From: Thamnaconus septentrionalis
Lineage: Eukaryota; Chordata; Actinopteri; Tetraodontiformes; Monacanthidae
Assembly (NCBI GenBank): GCA_009823395.1
Contig: CM020507.1
Span: forward strand, 12,576,001-12,640,000
Reading direction: 5' to 3'
Length of the DNA stretch: 64,000 nt
Of this stretch, positions 39,575 through 56,252 are shown one piece after another (position 1 is the first letter of the stretch; each line of letters begins with the position of its first letter). The notes below the pieces were generated by a model. That model was not told the origin of the DNA. It ran no database searches and was given only the letters and a program-made list of their open reading frames with translations. A program made the translations under genes and the position numbers.

Positions 39575-39759
39575 CTTGTGCAGTTTCACCCCTGCATTTG
39601 AACAAGGTAGGATAACTGAACCTACCAGGTCAAGACCATCCACAACAAAGACGTGGAGATGTGACTTTCCTTAACATGAATTGGCAAGTGGTAATGGCTT
39701 AAATTTCAGACTTTTGTGCTATTCCTGTGTGTCTCCCAGGAATACCCACAGCCAGCGCA

Positions 39760-39832
39760 GTTTCTGTAGTGTAGTGGTTATCACGTTCGCCTAACACGCG
39801 AAAGGTCCCCGGTTCGAAACCGGGCAGAAACA
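39760..39832 (+). tRNA. tRNA-Val(AAC)
   Basis: 73 nt, canonical. Confidence 0.95.
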
Positions 39833-39962
39833 ACATTTTGTCTCTCACAAGCTGGTTCGATCAAATCCAATCAATGTCACTGACATCTCTCCTTTTTAAT
39901 TGCCATCACCTGTTGTGGAAACAAAAAAAAAAGGTGGTTGGCCACAAGAAAAACTCACACCA

Positions 39963-40034
39963 CTCTCCGTCGGGGAATCGAAGCCCGGTCTTCCGCGTGA
40001 CAGGCGGAGATACTGTCCACTATACTAACGAGGA
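39963..40034 (-). pseudogene. tRNA-Asp copy, B-box variant class, without LTR
   Basis: C3-A70 and G53 to C as in the LTR-linked copies, but the LTR target site at about 40153-40157 is uninterrupted (single ATGG). Confidence 0.7.
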
Positions 40035-40219
40035 CTTGTGCAGTGTCAGCCCTGCATATGAACAAGGTAGGATAACTGAACCTACCAGGTCAAGACCATC
40101 CACAACAAAGACGTGGAAATGTGACTTTCCTTAACATGAATTGGCAAGAGGTAATGGCTTAAATTTCAGACTTTTGTGCTATTCCTGTGTGTCTCCCAGG
40201 AATACTCACAGCCAGCGCA

Positions 40220-40291
40220 GTTTCTGTAGTGTAGTGGTTATCACGTTACTTCACATCGCGAAAGGTCCCCGGTTCGAAACCGGCAGAAACA
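40220..40291 (+). pseudogene. tRNA-Val copy with disrupted anticodon arm
   Basis: 72 nt. The arm reads GTTACTTCACATCGCGAA; one G is lost from the T-stem GGG run. Confidence 0.65.
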
Positions 40292-40420
40292 ACGTTTTGT
40301 CTCTCACAAGCTGGTTCGATCAAATCCAATCAATGTCACTGACGTCTCTCCTTTTTAATTGCCATCACCTGTTGAGGAAACAAAAAAAAAGGTGGTTGGC
40401 AGCAAGAAAAACTCACACCA

Positions 40421-40492
40421 CTCCCCGTCGGGGAATCGAACCCCGGTCTTCCGCGTGACAGGCGGAGATACTGTCCACTATACTAACGAGGA
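40421..40492 (-). tRNA. tRNA-Asp(GTC)
   Basis: 72 nt, canonical. Confidence 0.95.
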
Positions 40493-40677
40493 CTTGTGCA
40501 GTTTCACCCCTGCATTTGAACAAGGTAGGATAACTGAACCTACCAGGTCAAGACTATCCACAACAAAGACGTGGAGATGTGACTTTCCTTAACATGAATT
40601 GGCAAGAGGTAATGGCTTAAATTTCAGACTTTTGTGCTATTCCTGTGTGTCTCCCAGGAATACTCACTGCCAGCTCA

Positions 40678-40750
40678 GTTTCTGTAGTGTAGTGGTTATC
40701 ACGTTCGCCTCACACGCGAAAGGTCCCCGGTTCGAAACCGGGCAGAAACA
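40678..40750 (+). tRNA. tRNA-Val(CAC)
   Basis: 73 nt, canonical. Confidence 0.95.
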
Positions 40751-40879
40751 ACGTTTTGTCTCTCACAAGCGGGTTCGATCAAATCCAATCAATGTCACTG
40801 ACGTCTCTCCTTTTTAATTGCCATCACCTGTTGAGGAAACAAAAAAAAAGGTGGTTGGCAGCAAGAAAAACTCACACCA

Positions 40880-40951
40880 CTCCCCGTCGGGGAATCGAAC
40901 CCCGGTCTTCCGCGTGACAGGCGGAGATACTGTCCACTATACTAACGAAGA
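40880..40951 (-). tRNA. tRNA-Asp(GTC), U3-G70 wobble
   Basis: 72 nt. C3 is T, leaving a U-G wobble pair in the acceptor; otherwise canonical. Confidence 0.88.
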
Positions 40952-41135
40952 CTTGTGCAGTTTCACCCCTGCATTTGAACAAGGTAGGATAACTGAACCT
41001 ACCAGGTCAAGACCATCTACAACAAAGACGTGGAGATGTGACTTTCCTTAGCATGAATTAACAAAAGGTAATGGCTTAATTTCAGACTTTTCTGCTATTC
41101 CTGTGTGTCTCCCAGGAATACCCACTGCCAGCTCA

Positions 41136-41207
41136 GTTTCTGTAGTGTAGTGGTTATCACGTTAAGCCTCACACGCGAAAGGTCCCGGTTCGAAACCGGC
41201 AGAAACA
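41136..41207 (+). pseudogene. tRNA-Val copy with disrupted anticodon arm (CAC-type)
   Basis: 72 nt. GTTAAGCCTCACACGCGAA carries TTAAG for TTCG; one C and one G are lost around the T arm. Confidence 0.6.
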
Positions 41208-41333
41208 ACGTTTTGTCTCTCACAAGCTGGTTCGATCAAATCCAATCAATGTCACTGATGTCTCTCCTTTTTATTGCCATCACCTGGTGAGGAAACAAAA
41301 AAAGGTGGTTGGCAGCAAGAAAGACTCACACCA

Positions 41334-41404
41334 CTCCCGTCGGGGAATCGAACCCGGTCTTCCAGCGTGACAGGCGGAGATACTGTCCACTATACTAACG
41401 AGGA
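41334..41404 (-). pseudogene. tRNA-Asp copy with indels
   Basis: 71 nt. An A is inserted in the anticodon stem (CCAGCGTGA on the plus strand) and one C is lost from each of two CCCC runs. Confidence 0.6.
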
Positions 41405-41587
41405 CTTGTGCTGTTTCACCCTGCATTTGAACAAGGTAGGATAACTGAACCTACCAGGTCAAGACCATCCACAACAAAGACGTGGAGATGTGACTTTCCT
41501 TAACATGAATTGACAAGAGGTAATGGCTTAATTTCAGACTTTTCTGCTATTCCTGTGTGTCTCCCAGGAATACCCACTGCCAGCGCA

Positions 41588-41659
41588 GTTTCTGTAGTGT
41601 AGTGGTTATCACGTTCGCCTCACGCTGAAAGGTCCCCGGTTCGAAACCGGGCAGAAACA
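41588..41659 (+). pseudogene. tRNA-Val copy with altered anticodon loop
   Basis: 72 nt. CTCACGCTGAA: loop AC lost and a T inserted at the CpG of the stem. Confidence 0.65.
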
Positions 41660-41788
41660 ACGTTTGTCTCTCACAATCTGGTTCGATCAAATCCAATCAA
41701 TGTCACTGATGTCTCTCCTTTTTAATTGCCATCACCTGGTGAGGAAACAAAAAAAAAAGGTGGTTGGCAGCAAGAAAGACTCACACCA

Positions 41789-41860
41789 CTCCCCGTCGGG
41801 GAATCGAACCCCGGTCTTCCGCGTGACAGGCGGAGATACTGTCCACTATACTAACGAGGA
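41789..41860 (-). tRNA. tRNA-Asp(GTC)
   Basis: 72 nt, canonical. Confidence 0.95.
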
Positions 41861-42044
41861 CTTGTGCTGTTTCACCCCTGCATTTGAACAAGGTAGGATA
41901 ACTGAACCTACCAGGTCAAGACCATCCACAACAAAGACGTGGAGCTGTGACTTTCCTTAACATGAATTGGCAAGAGGTAATGGCTTAATTTCAGACTTTT
42001 GTGATATTCCTGTGTGTCTCCCAGGAATACCCACTGCCAGCGCA

Positions 42045-42117
42045 GTTTCTGTAGTGTAGTGGTTATCACGTTCGCCTAACACGCGAAAGGTCCCCGGTTC
42101 GAAACCGGTCAGAAACA
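42045..42117 (+). tRNA. tRNA-Val(AAC), one T-stem mismatch
   Basis: 73 nt. G65 is T, giving a C-U mismatch at the base of the T stem; otherwise canonical. Confidence 0.82.
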
Positions 42118-42243
42118 ACGTTTTGTCTCTCACAAGCTGGTTCGATCAAATCCAATCAATGTCACTGACGTCTCTCCTTTTTAATTGCCATCACCTGTTG
42201 AGGAAACAAAAAAAGGTGGTTGGCAGCAAGAAAACTCACACCA

Positions 42244-42312
42244 CTCCCGTCGGGGAATCGAACCCCGGTCTTCCGTGACAGGCGGAGATACTGTCCACTA
42301 TACTAACGAGGA
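42244..42312 (-). pseudogene. tRNA-Asp copy, anticodon stem shortened
   Basis: 69 nt. CCGCGTGA on the plus strand has become CCGTGA, and one acceptor C is missing. Confidence 0.65.
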
Positions 42313-42496
42313 CTTGTGCAGTTTCACCCCTGCATTTGAACAAGGTAGGATAACTGAACCTACCAGGTCAAGACCATCTACAACAAAGACGTGGAGATGT
42401 GACTTTCCTTAACATGAATTAACAAAAGGTAATGGATTAATTTCAGACTTTTCTGCTATTCCTGTGTGTCTCCCAGGAATACCCACTGCCAGCTCA

Positions 42497-42569
42497 GTTT
42501 CTGTAGTGTAGTGGTTATCACGTTCGCCTCACACGCGAAAGGTCCCCGGTTCGAAACCGGGCAGAAACA
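42497..42569 (+). tRNA. tRNA-Val(CAC)
   Basis: 73 nt, canonical. Confidence 0.95.
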
Positions 42570-42698
42570 ACGTTTTGTCTCTCACAAGCTGGTTCGATCA
42601 AATCCAATCAATGTCACTGATGTCTCTCCTTTTTAATTGCCATCACCTGGTGAGGAAACAAAAAAAAAGGTGGTTGGCAGCAAGAAAGACTCACACCA

Positions 42699-42770
42699 CT
42701 CCCCGTCGGGGAATCGAACCCCGGTCTTCCGCGTGACAGGCGGAGATACTGTCCACTATACTAACGAGGA
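42699..42770 (-). tRNA. tRNA-Asp(GTC)
   Basis: 72 nt, canonical. Confidence 0.95.
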
Positions 42771-42954
42771 CTTGTGCTGTTTCACCCCTGCATTTGAACA
42801 AGGTAGGATAACTGAACCTACCAGGTCAAGACCATGCACAACAAAGACGTGGAGATGTGACTTTCCTTAACATGAATTGACAAGAGGTAATGGCTTAATT
42901 TCAGACTTTTCTGCTATTCCTGTGTGTCTCCCAGGAATACCCAAAGCCAGCGCA

Positions 42955-43027
42955 GTTTCTGTAGTGTAGTGGTTATCACGTTCGCCTCCTCACGCTGAAA
43001 GGTCCCCGGTTCAAACCGGCAGAAACA
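42955..43027 (+). pseudogene. tRNA-Val copy, degenerate anticodon and T loops
   Basis: The anticodon loop region reads CGCCTCCTCACGCTGAA, and the T loop lost its G (GGTTCAAACC). Confidence 0.65.
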
Positions 43028-43156
43028 ACGTTTTGTCTCTCACAAGCTGGTTCGATCAAATCCAATCAATGTCACTGATGTCTCTCCTTTTTAATTGCCA
43101 TCACCTGGTGAGGAATCAAAAAAAAAGGTGGTTGGCTGCAAGAAAAACTCACACCA

Positions 43157-43228
43157 CTCCCCGTCGGGGAATCGAACCCCGGTCTTCCGCGTGACAGGCG
43201 GAGATACTGTCCACTATACTAACGAGGA
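43157..43228 (-). tRNA. tRNA-Asp(GTC)
   Basis: 72 nt, canonical. Confidence 0.95.
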
Positions 43229-43413
43229 CTTGTGCAGTTTCACCCCTGCATTTGAACAAGGTAGGATAACTGAACCTACCAGGTCAAGACCATCCACAAC
43301 AAAGACGTGGAGATGTGACTTTCCTTAACATGAATTGGCAAGTGGTAATGGCTTAAATTTCAGACTTTTGTGCTATTCCTGTGTGTCTCCCAGGAATACC
43401 CACAGCCAGCACA

Positions 43414-43486
43414 GTTTCTGTAGTGTAGTGGTTATCACGTTCGCCTAACACGCGAAAGGTCCCCGGTTCGAAACCGGGCAGAAACA
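43414..43486 (+). tRNA. tRNA-Val(AAC)
   Basis: 73 nt, canonical. Confidence 0.95.
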
Positions 43487-43611
43487 ACGTTTTGTCTCTC
43501 ACAAGCTGGTTCGATCAAATCCAATCAATGTCACTGACGTCTCTCCTTTTAATTGCCATCACCTGTTGAGGAAACAAAAAAAGGTGGTTGGCAGCAAGAA
43601 AACTCACACCA

Positions 43612-43681
43612 CTCCCGTCGGGAATCGAACCCCGGTCTTCCGCGTGACAGGCGGAGATACTGTCCACTATACTAACGAGGA
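43612..43681 (-). tRNA. tRNA-Asp(GTC), two homopolymer losses
   Basis: 70 nt. One C and one G are missing in the acceptor/T-stem region; the anticodon arm is canonical. Confidence 0.65.
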
Positions 43682-43865
43682 CTTGTGCAGTTTCACCCCT
43701 GCATTTGAACAAGGTAGGATAACTGAACCTACCAGGTCAAGACCATCTACAACAAAGACGTGGAGATGTGACTTTCCTTAACATGAATTAACAAAAGGTA
43801 ATGGCTTAATTTCAGACTTTTCTGCTATTCCTGTGTGTCTCCCAGGAATACCCACTGCCAGCTCA

Positions 43866-43938
43866 GTTTCTGTAGTGTAGTGGTTATCACGTTCGCCTCA
43901 CACGCGAAAGGTCCCCGGTTCGAAACCGGGCAGAAACA
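43866..43938 (+). tRNA. tRNA-Val(CAC)
   Basis: 73 nt, canonical. Last recognisable Val of the array. Confidence 0.95.
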
Positions 43939-44066
43939 ACGTTTTGTCTCTCACAAGCTGGTTCGATCAAATCCAATCAATGTCACTGATGTCTCTCCTT
44001 TTTAATTGCCATCACCTGGTGAGGAAACAAAAAAAAGGTGGTTGGCAGCAAGAAAGACTCACACCA

Positions 44067-44138
44067 CTCCCCGTCGGGGAATCGAACCCCGGTCTTCCGC
44101 GTGACAGGCGGAGATACTGTCCACTATACTAACGAGGA
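44067..44138 (-). tRNA. tRNA-Asp(GTC)
   Basis: 72 nt, canonical. Last complete gene of the array. Confidence 0.95.
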
Positions 44139-44256
44139 CTTGTGCTGTTTCACCCCTGCATTTGAACAAGGTAGGATAACTGAACCTACCAGGTCAAGAC
44201 CATGCACAACAAAGACGTGGAGATGTGACTTTCCTTAACATGAATTGACAAGAGGT

Positions 44257-44310
44257 AACCCCGGTCTTCCGCGTGACAGGCGGAGATACTGTCCACTATA
44301 CTAACGAGGA
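44257..44310 (-). pseudogene. Truncated tRNA-Asp at the array's right edge
   Basis: Only the 5' part (acceptor 5' strand, D arm, anticodon arm, start of the T stem) remains. The unit spacer jumps directly into the Asp sequence at a shared AACC, indicating a deletion that removed a Val gene and the Asp 3' end. Confidence 0.85.
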
Positions 44311-51115
<6,805 letters not shown>

Positions 51116-52265
51116 GGCTTCTCCTGGAACGCGCACACACGCCTTGCTTGGCGTCAGGATGTTGTTTCTCAGTTGGCTGCCCTGGACACAAAGGGGCCCA
51201 GACAGCTGTGACTCTGAAGACCACACCAACAAAAGGTGTGTTCTGGCCTTCTTCTTTTTTTTTTTTTCCCTCGTCCCCCCCAATCAAACAACCGAACGAC
51301 AATCAAATGAGCCGACGTATCGGAGGTGAATTTCGCGCCGTTCTTTCGTGGATCCCTCTCTTGTGTAGTAGTCTGGGATGAACTGCAGTGCAAGAAAAAG
51401 AGCTACTGAACAACACCAGCTGCACAGCCGCAGAACCACTCACCTGGGACAGCGAGCCGTTTTATGTCAAACTGTCGAGCTGAAAACTAACGTTGGTTCA
51501 TCAGGTCTGACCGCCCTTCAGCCCAGGATCATCCAGCGGGGGTCAACAACATCTCAGAAAATGAAATTCTCTCCTTCTGAACTTGAACAAGGTCACGCGC
51601 CTGGATCGGCCGAGGTCAGGTCAGGTGTTGTCGAACTGAACTATATGCAACGTCAACACCAAGAGGAACATTGAAACCTTCTGTCCCAGCTACACTCGAG
51701 GACTTTCTGCGTGCAGGTTTCAATGACTCCAAGTATTCTCTGCATTTTCAGAACTCTTTATATATACATTTAGACAAGGAGGCAGCTGGTCCAAGACCTG
51801 AAATCAGGGTTCTTTAACGTAAACCCATGTACCCGTTCATCATAGAAGAACTTTTAAGTAAAACTAAAACAAAAATCAATTTACCAATGCTTTCTACCGA
51901 CGTGTCTATGGCCCGTCAATGAACTCCCCAGAAATGGGGACAATTTCAACCTTAACCGTTCGGTTTTTTATTTGCTTGCTCCAATTTTCACAGAGTTCTG
52001 AAAATCAGCACTTTGTGACGTCAAAAGGTCAGTAATACCTCATTTATGTCTCAGTAGGCTCTGGGATGACTAACAGATCTGAAGATGGCTCTAATATGGG
52101 ACCTTTAAGACAACAGCTTTCATATCTTACCACCGTCATACGGGTGTTTTCCCCAAGTCTTCACTTACGCTCTGAATCATTGTACTGAAATACAGTATTG
52201 TGACCTGCAACCTTCTACTCAGTCCAGGTATGTTGAGTTTAATAAACCTAAATGCAGTTTCACAG
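51116..52265 (+). other. smad4 3'UTR
   Basis: Runs from the stop codon to a canonical AATAAA at 52241-52246, so cleavage is expected around 52260-52270. Confidence 0.65.
52241..52246 (+). terminator. smad4 polyadenylation signal
   Basis: Canonical AATAAA in a TTTAATAAACC context, the first good signal downstream of the smad4 stop. Confidence 0.6.
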
Positions 52266-52269
52266 CAGT

Positions 52270-52835
52270 ACAGACGGTGTTTGATCATTATTTTTTAAAA
52301 CTGTGTGCTTGTTTCTGGGATGAATGCAAAAGACTTCATGGGCTTTTTTGCCCCCTGTTACGCAGGAAAACCTGAGGATAAGAAAAAGCAGCCCCGTGTT
52401 CTAAAGTGTTGTTTTGCACCGGCATATTGTGCCACTGTTTGTGAAAGTGGCATTTTAAGGACACACAAAGGCAAGGAAATCGGCAATAAATTCCATAAAG
52501 ACCTGCCGGTTATCTGTTGAATACTATAATTAAAAAGTGGAAAACTCTAAAATTAAACAGGTTTGCTGATTTTTTTTTTTTTTTTTAAATACTGCACCAT
52601 GGTAAATAACTACTTTTAACAATTTGTTTGCAGGCACTTAAAAAACACGTTTATTTTCTGTAATTTTGTTTCCAAAGTGCCGATATTTGATTCACAATCG
52701 GTCCCAATAATCATCTTCACGTTTGAGGGAAACCAACCTCAGGTGATGCCACAATGTAGTGTCACCAGTAGAACTGCCTAAAATGTCCAGAAATAAATGA
52801 ACAAGAAAAATACAAACACACAACAGTCAGAAGTG
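52270..52835. other. Gap between convergent smad4 and mex3c 3' ends
   Basis: About 570 bp separates the two inferred transcript ends. A short open frame at 52305-52520 resembles nothing known. A poly-T run lies at 52570-52586. Confidence 0.5.
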
Positions 52836-52852
52836 GCTTTAAATGAAACCGT

Positions 52853-53455
52853 CTTTATTAAGTAACTTTAATATCAGAAAAATAAAACTCTTAAATTCTC
52901 TTTACAGCAAATATATAATATCAGTGCTTTGGCCACAATAACTTAAAAGGCCATTATAAAATATAGTCTGCTTTTAAACTCCTGACTCAATTTGAAGAAT
53001 TTATATGCCCTAAGACTCCCCCTACATATACAAAACAAAGGTGTAGTAAAATTAGCAAATACTTTGTCCTGTCGGTTCAACTTAACAATATACGTGTGTA
53101 TTCATATATCTAAGATACATTTTACAGTATACCGTTCTTAATTTGGTTGCGTACAGACATGGCAGGCAGCTTGTATCCTTGGCCTTTTTACAGTTGCAGT
53201 GTGACATTTTACATTGGCGGTACATTATGAGGACATGCTCGTGATATACATTCCATATTCCACTAGGTTAAACGGCAGCTATCAATACTATTATCATCAA
53301 TACTGTAAAACTAAGAACTAGACTACAAGCACATCGCATCGACACCCCTTCTGCAACATTTCTGAGTTTCCAACTCTTCGTTCACTTTATCACTCAGAGA
53401 GAAGTAAAAAAAATTAAAATCTTATTGTAAACATTTTAATATAGATATATTTATG

Positions 53456-53486
<31 letters not shown>

Positions 53487-56252
53487 GAAATGTAACAAAA
53501 ATAAAACAAATTCAGTATATTTTCTCAGTCATTAACAGTAATATTATAGAATACATAACACAAAAAAGAGTCTATAGGATCAGGTCATTAGGCTGAGGGC
53601 CGACAGTATTGCATTCCCTCAAAGGAAGAAGAGCAGAGAGATGGACTCTGCGGAGAAGAATCGGAGCAAAGTCAAATGAAAAAGGACGGAGAGAGGAGCG
53701 GAGCGGGGAAGGGCAGAAGCAGGTGGCGCTCATTGCACATTTTGGTTCCACTTCTTCACGCCACCCATAGGGGAAGCAGGAGGAGGAGGAAGAGGAGATG
53801 GGAGCCGTTGAAGGAAACCGAGCTGAAGCAGTGCAGAAAGTCCAGAATACTGTTAACAGCTGGAATGCTCGACAGTCCAACGTCCACACAGCGAAGCAAC
53901 AGTATTGACCTTTTGTTTTTGTAGCAACACCGCAGTCCCACGGGGGCCGTGCACTTCCACAGCACCACCCCCACCCCCCAAAAAAAGTCCATCTACCCAT
54001 TCGATCCTGTACAACAAGTCTAAAGACACTGGAGTTTAAAGCTAAAAACAAACTTGAGATGATTTTCACCAGCGCGCGCCCGTCCTGTCAGGAGCGGCGA
54101 GGAACCGGGTGATGTGGAAATCCCATCGCGTCAATAGTGTGATAAGATACGGGGAGGGAAGAGACGCTGCTGCGATTCGCCACACGAAAGCAAATGAGAC
54201 GATGGAGCGTGACGGAGCGCAACAGAGGAAAAACAAAATCTGCATGCGATAAAGCGGAAAAACAAAAGGTTGACCCTGTCTACAAGTTTAAAGCCCAACA
54301 CAGTCCGAGCTGCATGATCACAACCAGAAGAGTTCTATTGTCAAACAGCGCTCCCTCGACTTGTTAGCACATTGAAATTGAATTTTTTTTTTTTTTTTTT
54401 GCATAGGCCTCATAGACAGGACGTGGGATTGAATTAAAAGAGGAAATCCAATTTTTTGCATCCTGATGGAATTATGTTGTGCGCCGCTCAGAAAGGAAAC
54501 AAAATGGCTCTGACAAGATGGGGGAGAAGGGGTGGATAAAGTTTAGCAGGTCGTCTGCTCAGTCCAGGGATTTGTTCATCCATTTCCATAACTCAATAAT
54601 AAACCAGCTGTTTATTCCCCGGGGAGAGGACTGACAGAAACAGCCACACTCTTAAAGAAGGACAGAGGAATGTTAGCAAAGATATGAGCTCTGCGTATCT
54701 CGTCAGCTGAAGAACAGCACAAGTTTTCCCCCCCAAAGGAAAGAAAGAAAAGAATCAAAGCTTCAAACAAAGTAAAATACAAACGGGAGTGTCTGACGGC
54801 CGGAAGAATTAAATTAAAAATAAAAGGTGGGATGAACTCAAAAGGAAATCTTTATAGACAAAATAATTAAAAAGAAATATCCCTGTGATAGAACCTTCTT
54901 GCCACGAGATTCACTTGAAGAGATCATATACTTCAAAATATACATTAAGACCTAAATCTGTCAGCTTGTGATCTCTTTTTGAGCAGAGAAAATTGGATTT
55001 TCGTACGTAGTGTCATCCGCTAAGGACAGGCTTCCCGAAAAAAAAAAAAGGCCACAAGTTTGTTTAAGACAGAGCAACACTGTGTCCACTCATCCTGTTT
55101 TCCTTTTGTACTCACAACAGAATTAGGCACGAGTTTACCGTAAACATCTCACGTAGAAATGGAAAGCAACGCGGCGACCGAAAGTAGTGTAACATCCTGG
55201 TACTCTACAAAAAGGAGTTACCCACCGGTGGGTGTGGACTGGAAACGGAAAAGGAGCCTGTGTGTGACGGGTGGAGTGTCGAGTCGACCCGCTGCGCAGG
55301 TCTGCGTTTGCTTCTGGGGTCCGTATGCGTCCATCATCGGCTATGCTCGAGAACTCTTCTGATATAGCACATGTAAACATTAAATCTTGTTTGGAGTAGC
55401 TCAGTCACACACGCACGCACGCACACACACACACGCGCTAATAGCCTGATGATGTCGAAGGAATGCTCCTGGGAGAGCGGCGAGTGATGGAGTTATGTGG
55501 CAAAAGGATGCGATTAACTTCTGTGGTAATCTGGAGAATACTATTCAATTTGTACATGTTTCATATTTGTAAGTAGGAATCATATGTAAACATGCTCCGC
55601 TCTGCTTTTGTCCTCACGGTTTCCTGCAGTGAGCCCAATAATAGAGAGGCAAAGGGGTTGGGGCCATATTCAGATCCATAAAAACATCTGTAGCAGCAAA
55701 AACAACAACAAAAAAAATATATGTAAGAAAATAAAGAATCATTTTTTTGAGATGCAGACATGAACATGAACTTCGACACAAAAGCCAACGTCATGAGTCT
55801 AATTTAAAGTACATTTGAAAAAAAATGTAATAAAATATACGCACATAGAGATGATTTTTTTTTTTTTTTAAAGGGAAAAATAAAATCAAAATCACGGGCG
55901 AAAAAGAAAGATTTCCTCCCAATGCTACAAATGGGGCTTCAATCCTCCCAATGGTCAGCAATCTTATCAAGGAAGAAGACTTCACAACAACAACAGGCAC
56001 ACAGACCTATGCCCCAAAAAACATCATTCCTTATCTGCCTGCTTCTCCTCAACCTTTTCCAGCCAAACGACAGCGCGGAGAAAACCAGAGTGAGATTTCA
56101 TCTGGACACTGACGGCAGGTCGGGTGGGGGGGTTGCGTGATAAACCTACATGTGTTTTAAGTTGGAAGGGTTTCTTCATCAGCCACTGAAGGAACTGAAT
56201 TAAAAAATAATAACAATAAAAATTTTTAAAAACAAACAAACAAAAAAAAAAA
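52853..56252 (-). other. mex3c long 3'UTR
   Basis: About 3.4 kb of minus-strand sequence runs from the mex3c stop to an AATAAA (plus TTTATT, 52854-52859). It is AT-rich with TA repeats at about 53450-53485 and has no competing gene. MEX3 mRNAs are known for long conserved 3'UTRs. Confidence 0.6.

Larger units (their letters stand above)
27553..44310. repeat. Tandem tRNA-Val / tRNA-Asp gene array
   Basis: The unit is about 457 bp. Each unit holds a 73-nt tRNA-Val on the plus strand and, about 130 bp downstream, a 72-nt tRNA-Asp(GTC) on the minus strand, so the pair is convergent. Internal RNA polymerase III promoters are intact in most copies (A box in the D arm, B box GGTTCGAAACC in Val and GGTTCGATTCC in Asp). 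Each gene is followed by a T run: TTTT within about 10 nt of Val, and a TTTT/TTTTT about 15 nt beyond Asp on its own strand. 14 Val and 15 Asp copies look fully canonical; the rest carry substitutions or indels. Four units hold a 468-bp solo LTR. Both edges carry decayed partial units. At the left (27553-27740) the Asp gene is missing between sequences matching its two flanks. Confidence 0.97.

Noticed and set aside
27741..44238. Dozens of similar 60-105 residue open frames across the array, which look like a repeated small-protein family
   Set aside because: They are translations of the antisense strand of the Asp tRNA genes plus spacer (the shared TPVFRVTGGDTVHYTNEDLC comes from the tRNA itself). 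Frames are broken in several units and no start context is conserved.
27553..44310. CRISPR-like alternation of repeats and spacers
   Set aside because: The genome is eukaryotic, the repeats are tRNA genes and the intervening sequence is itself repeated rather than unique.
52305..52520. 71-residue frame between smad4 and mex3c
   Set aside because: No similarity recognised and no promoter; lies between two polyadenylation signals.
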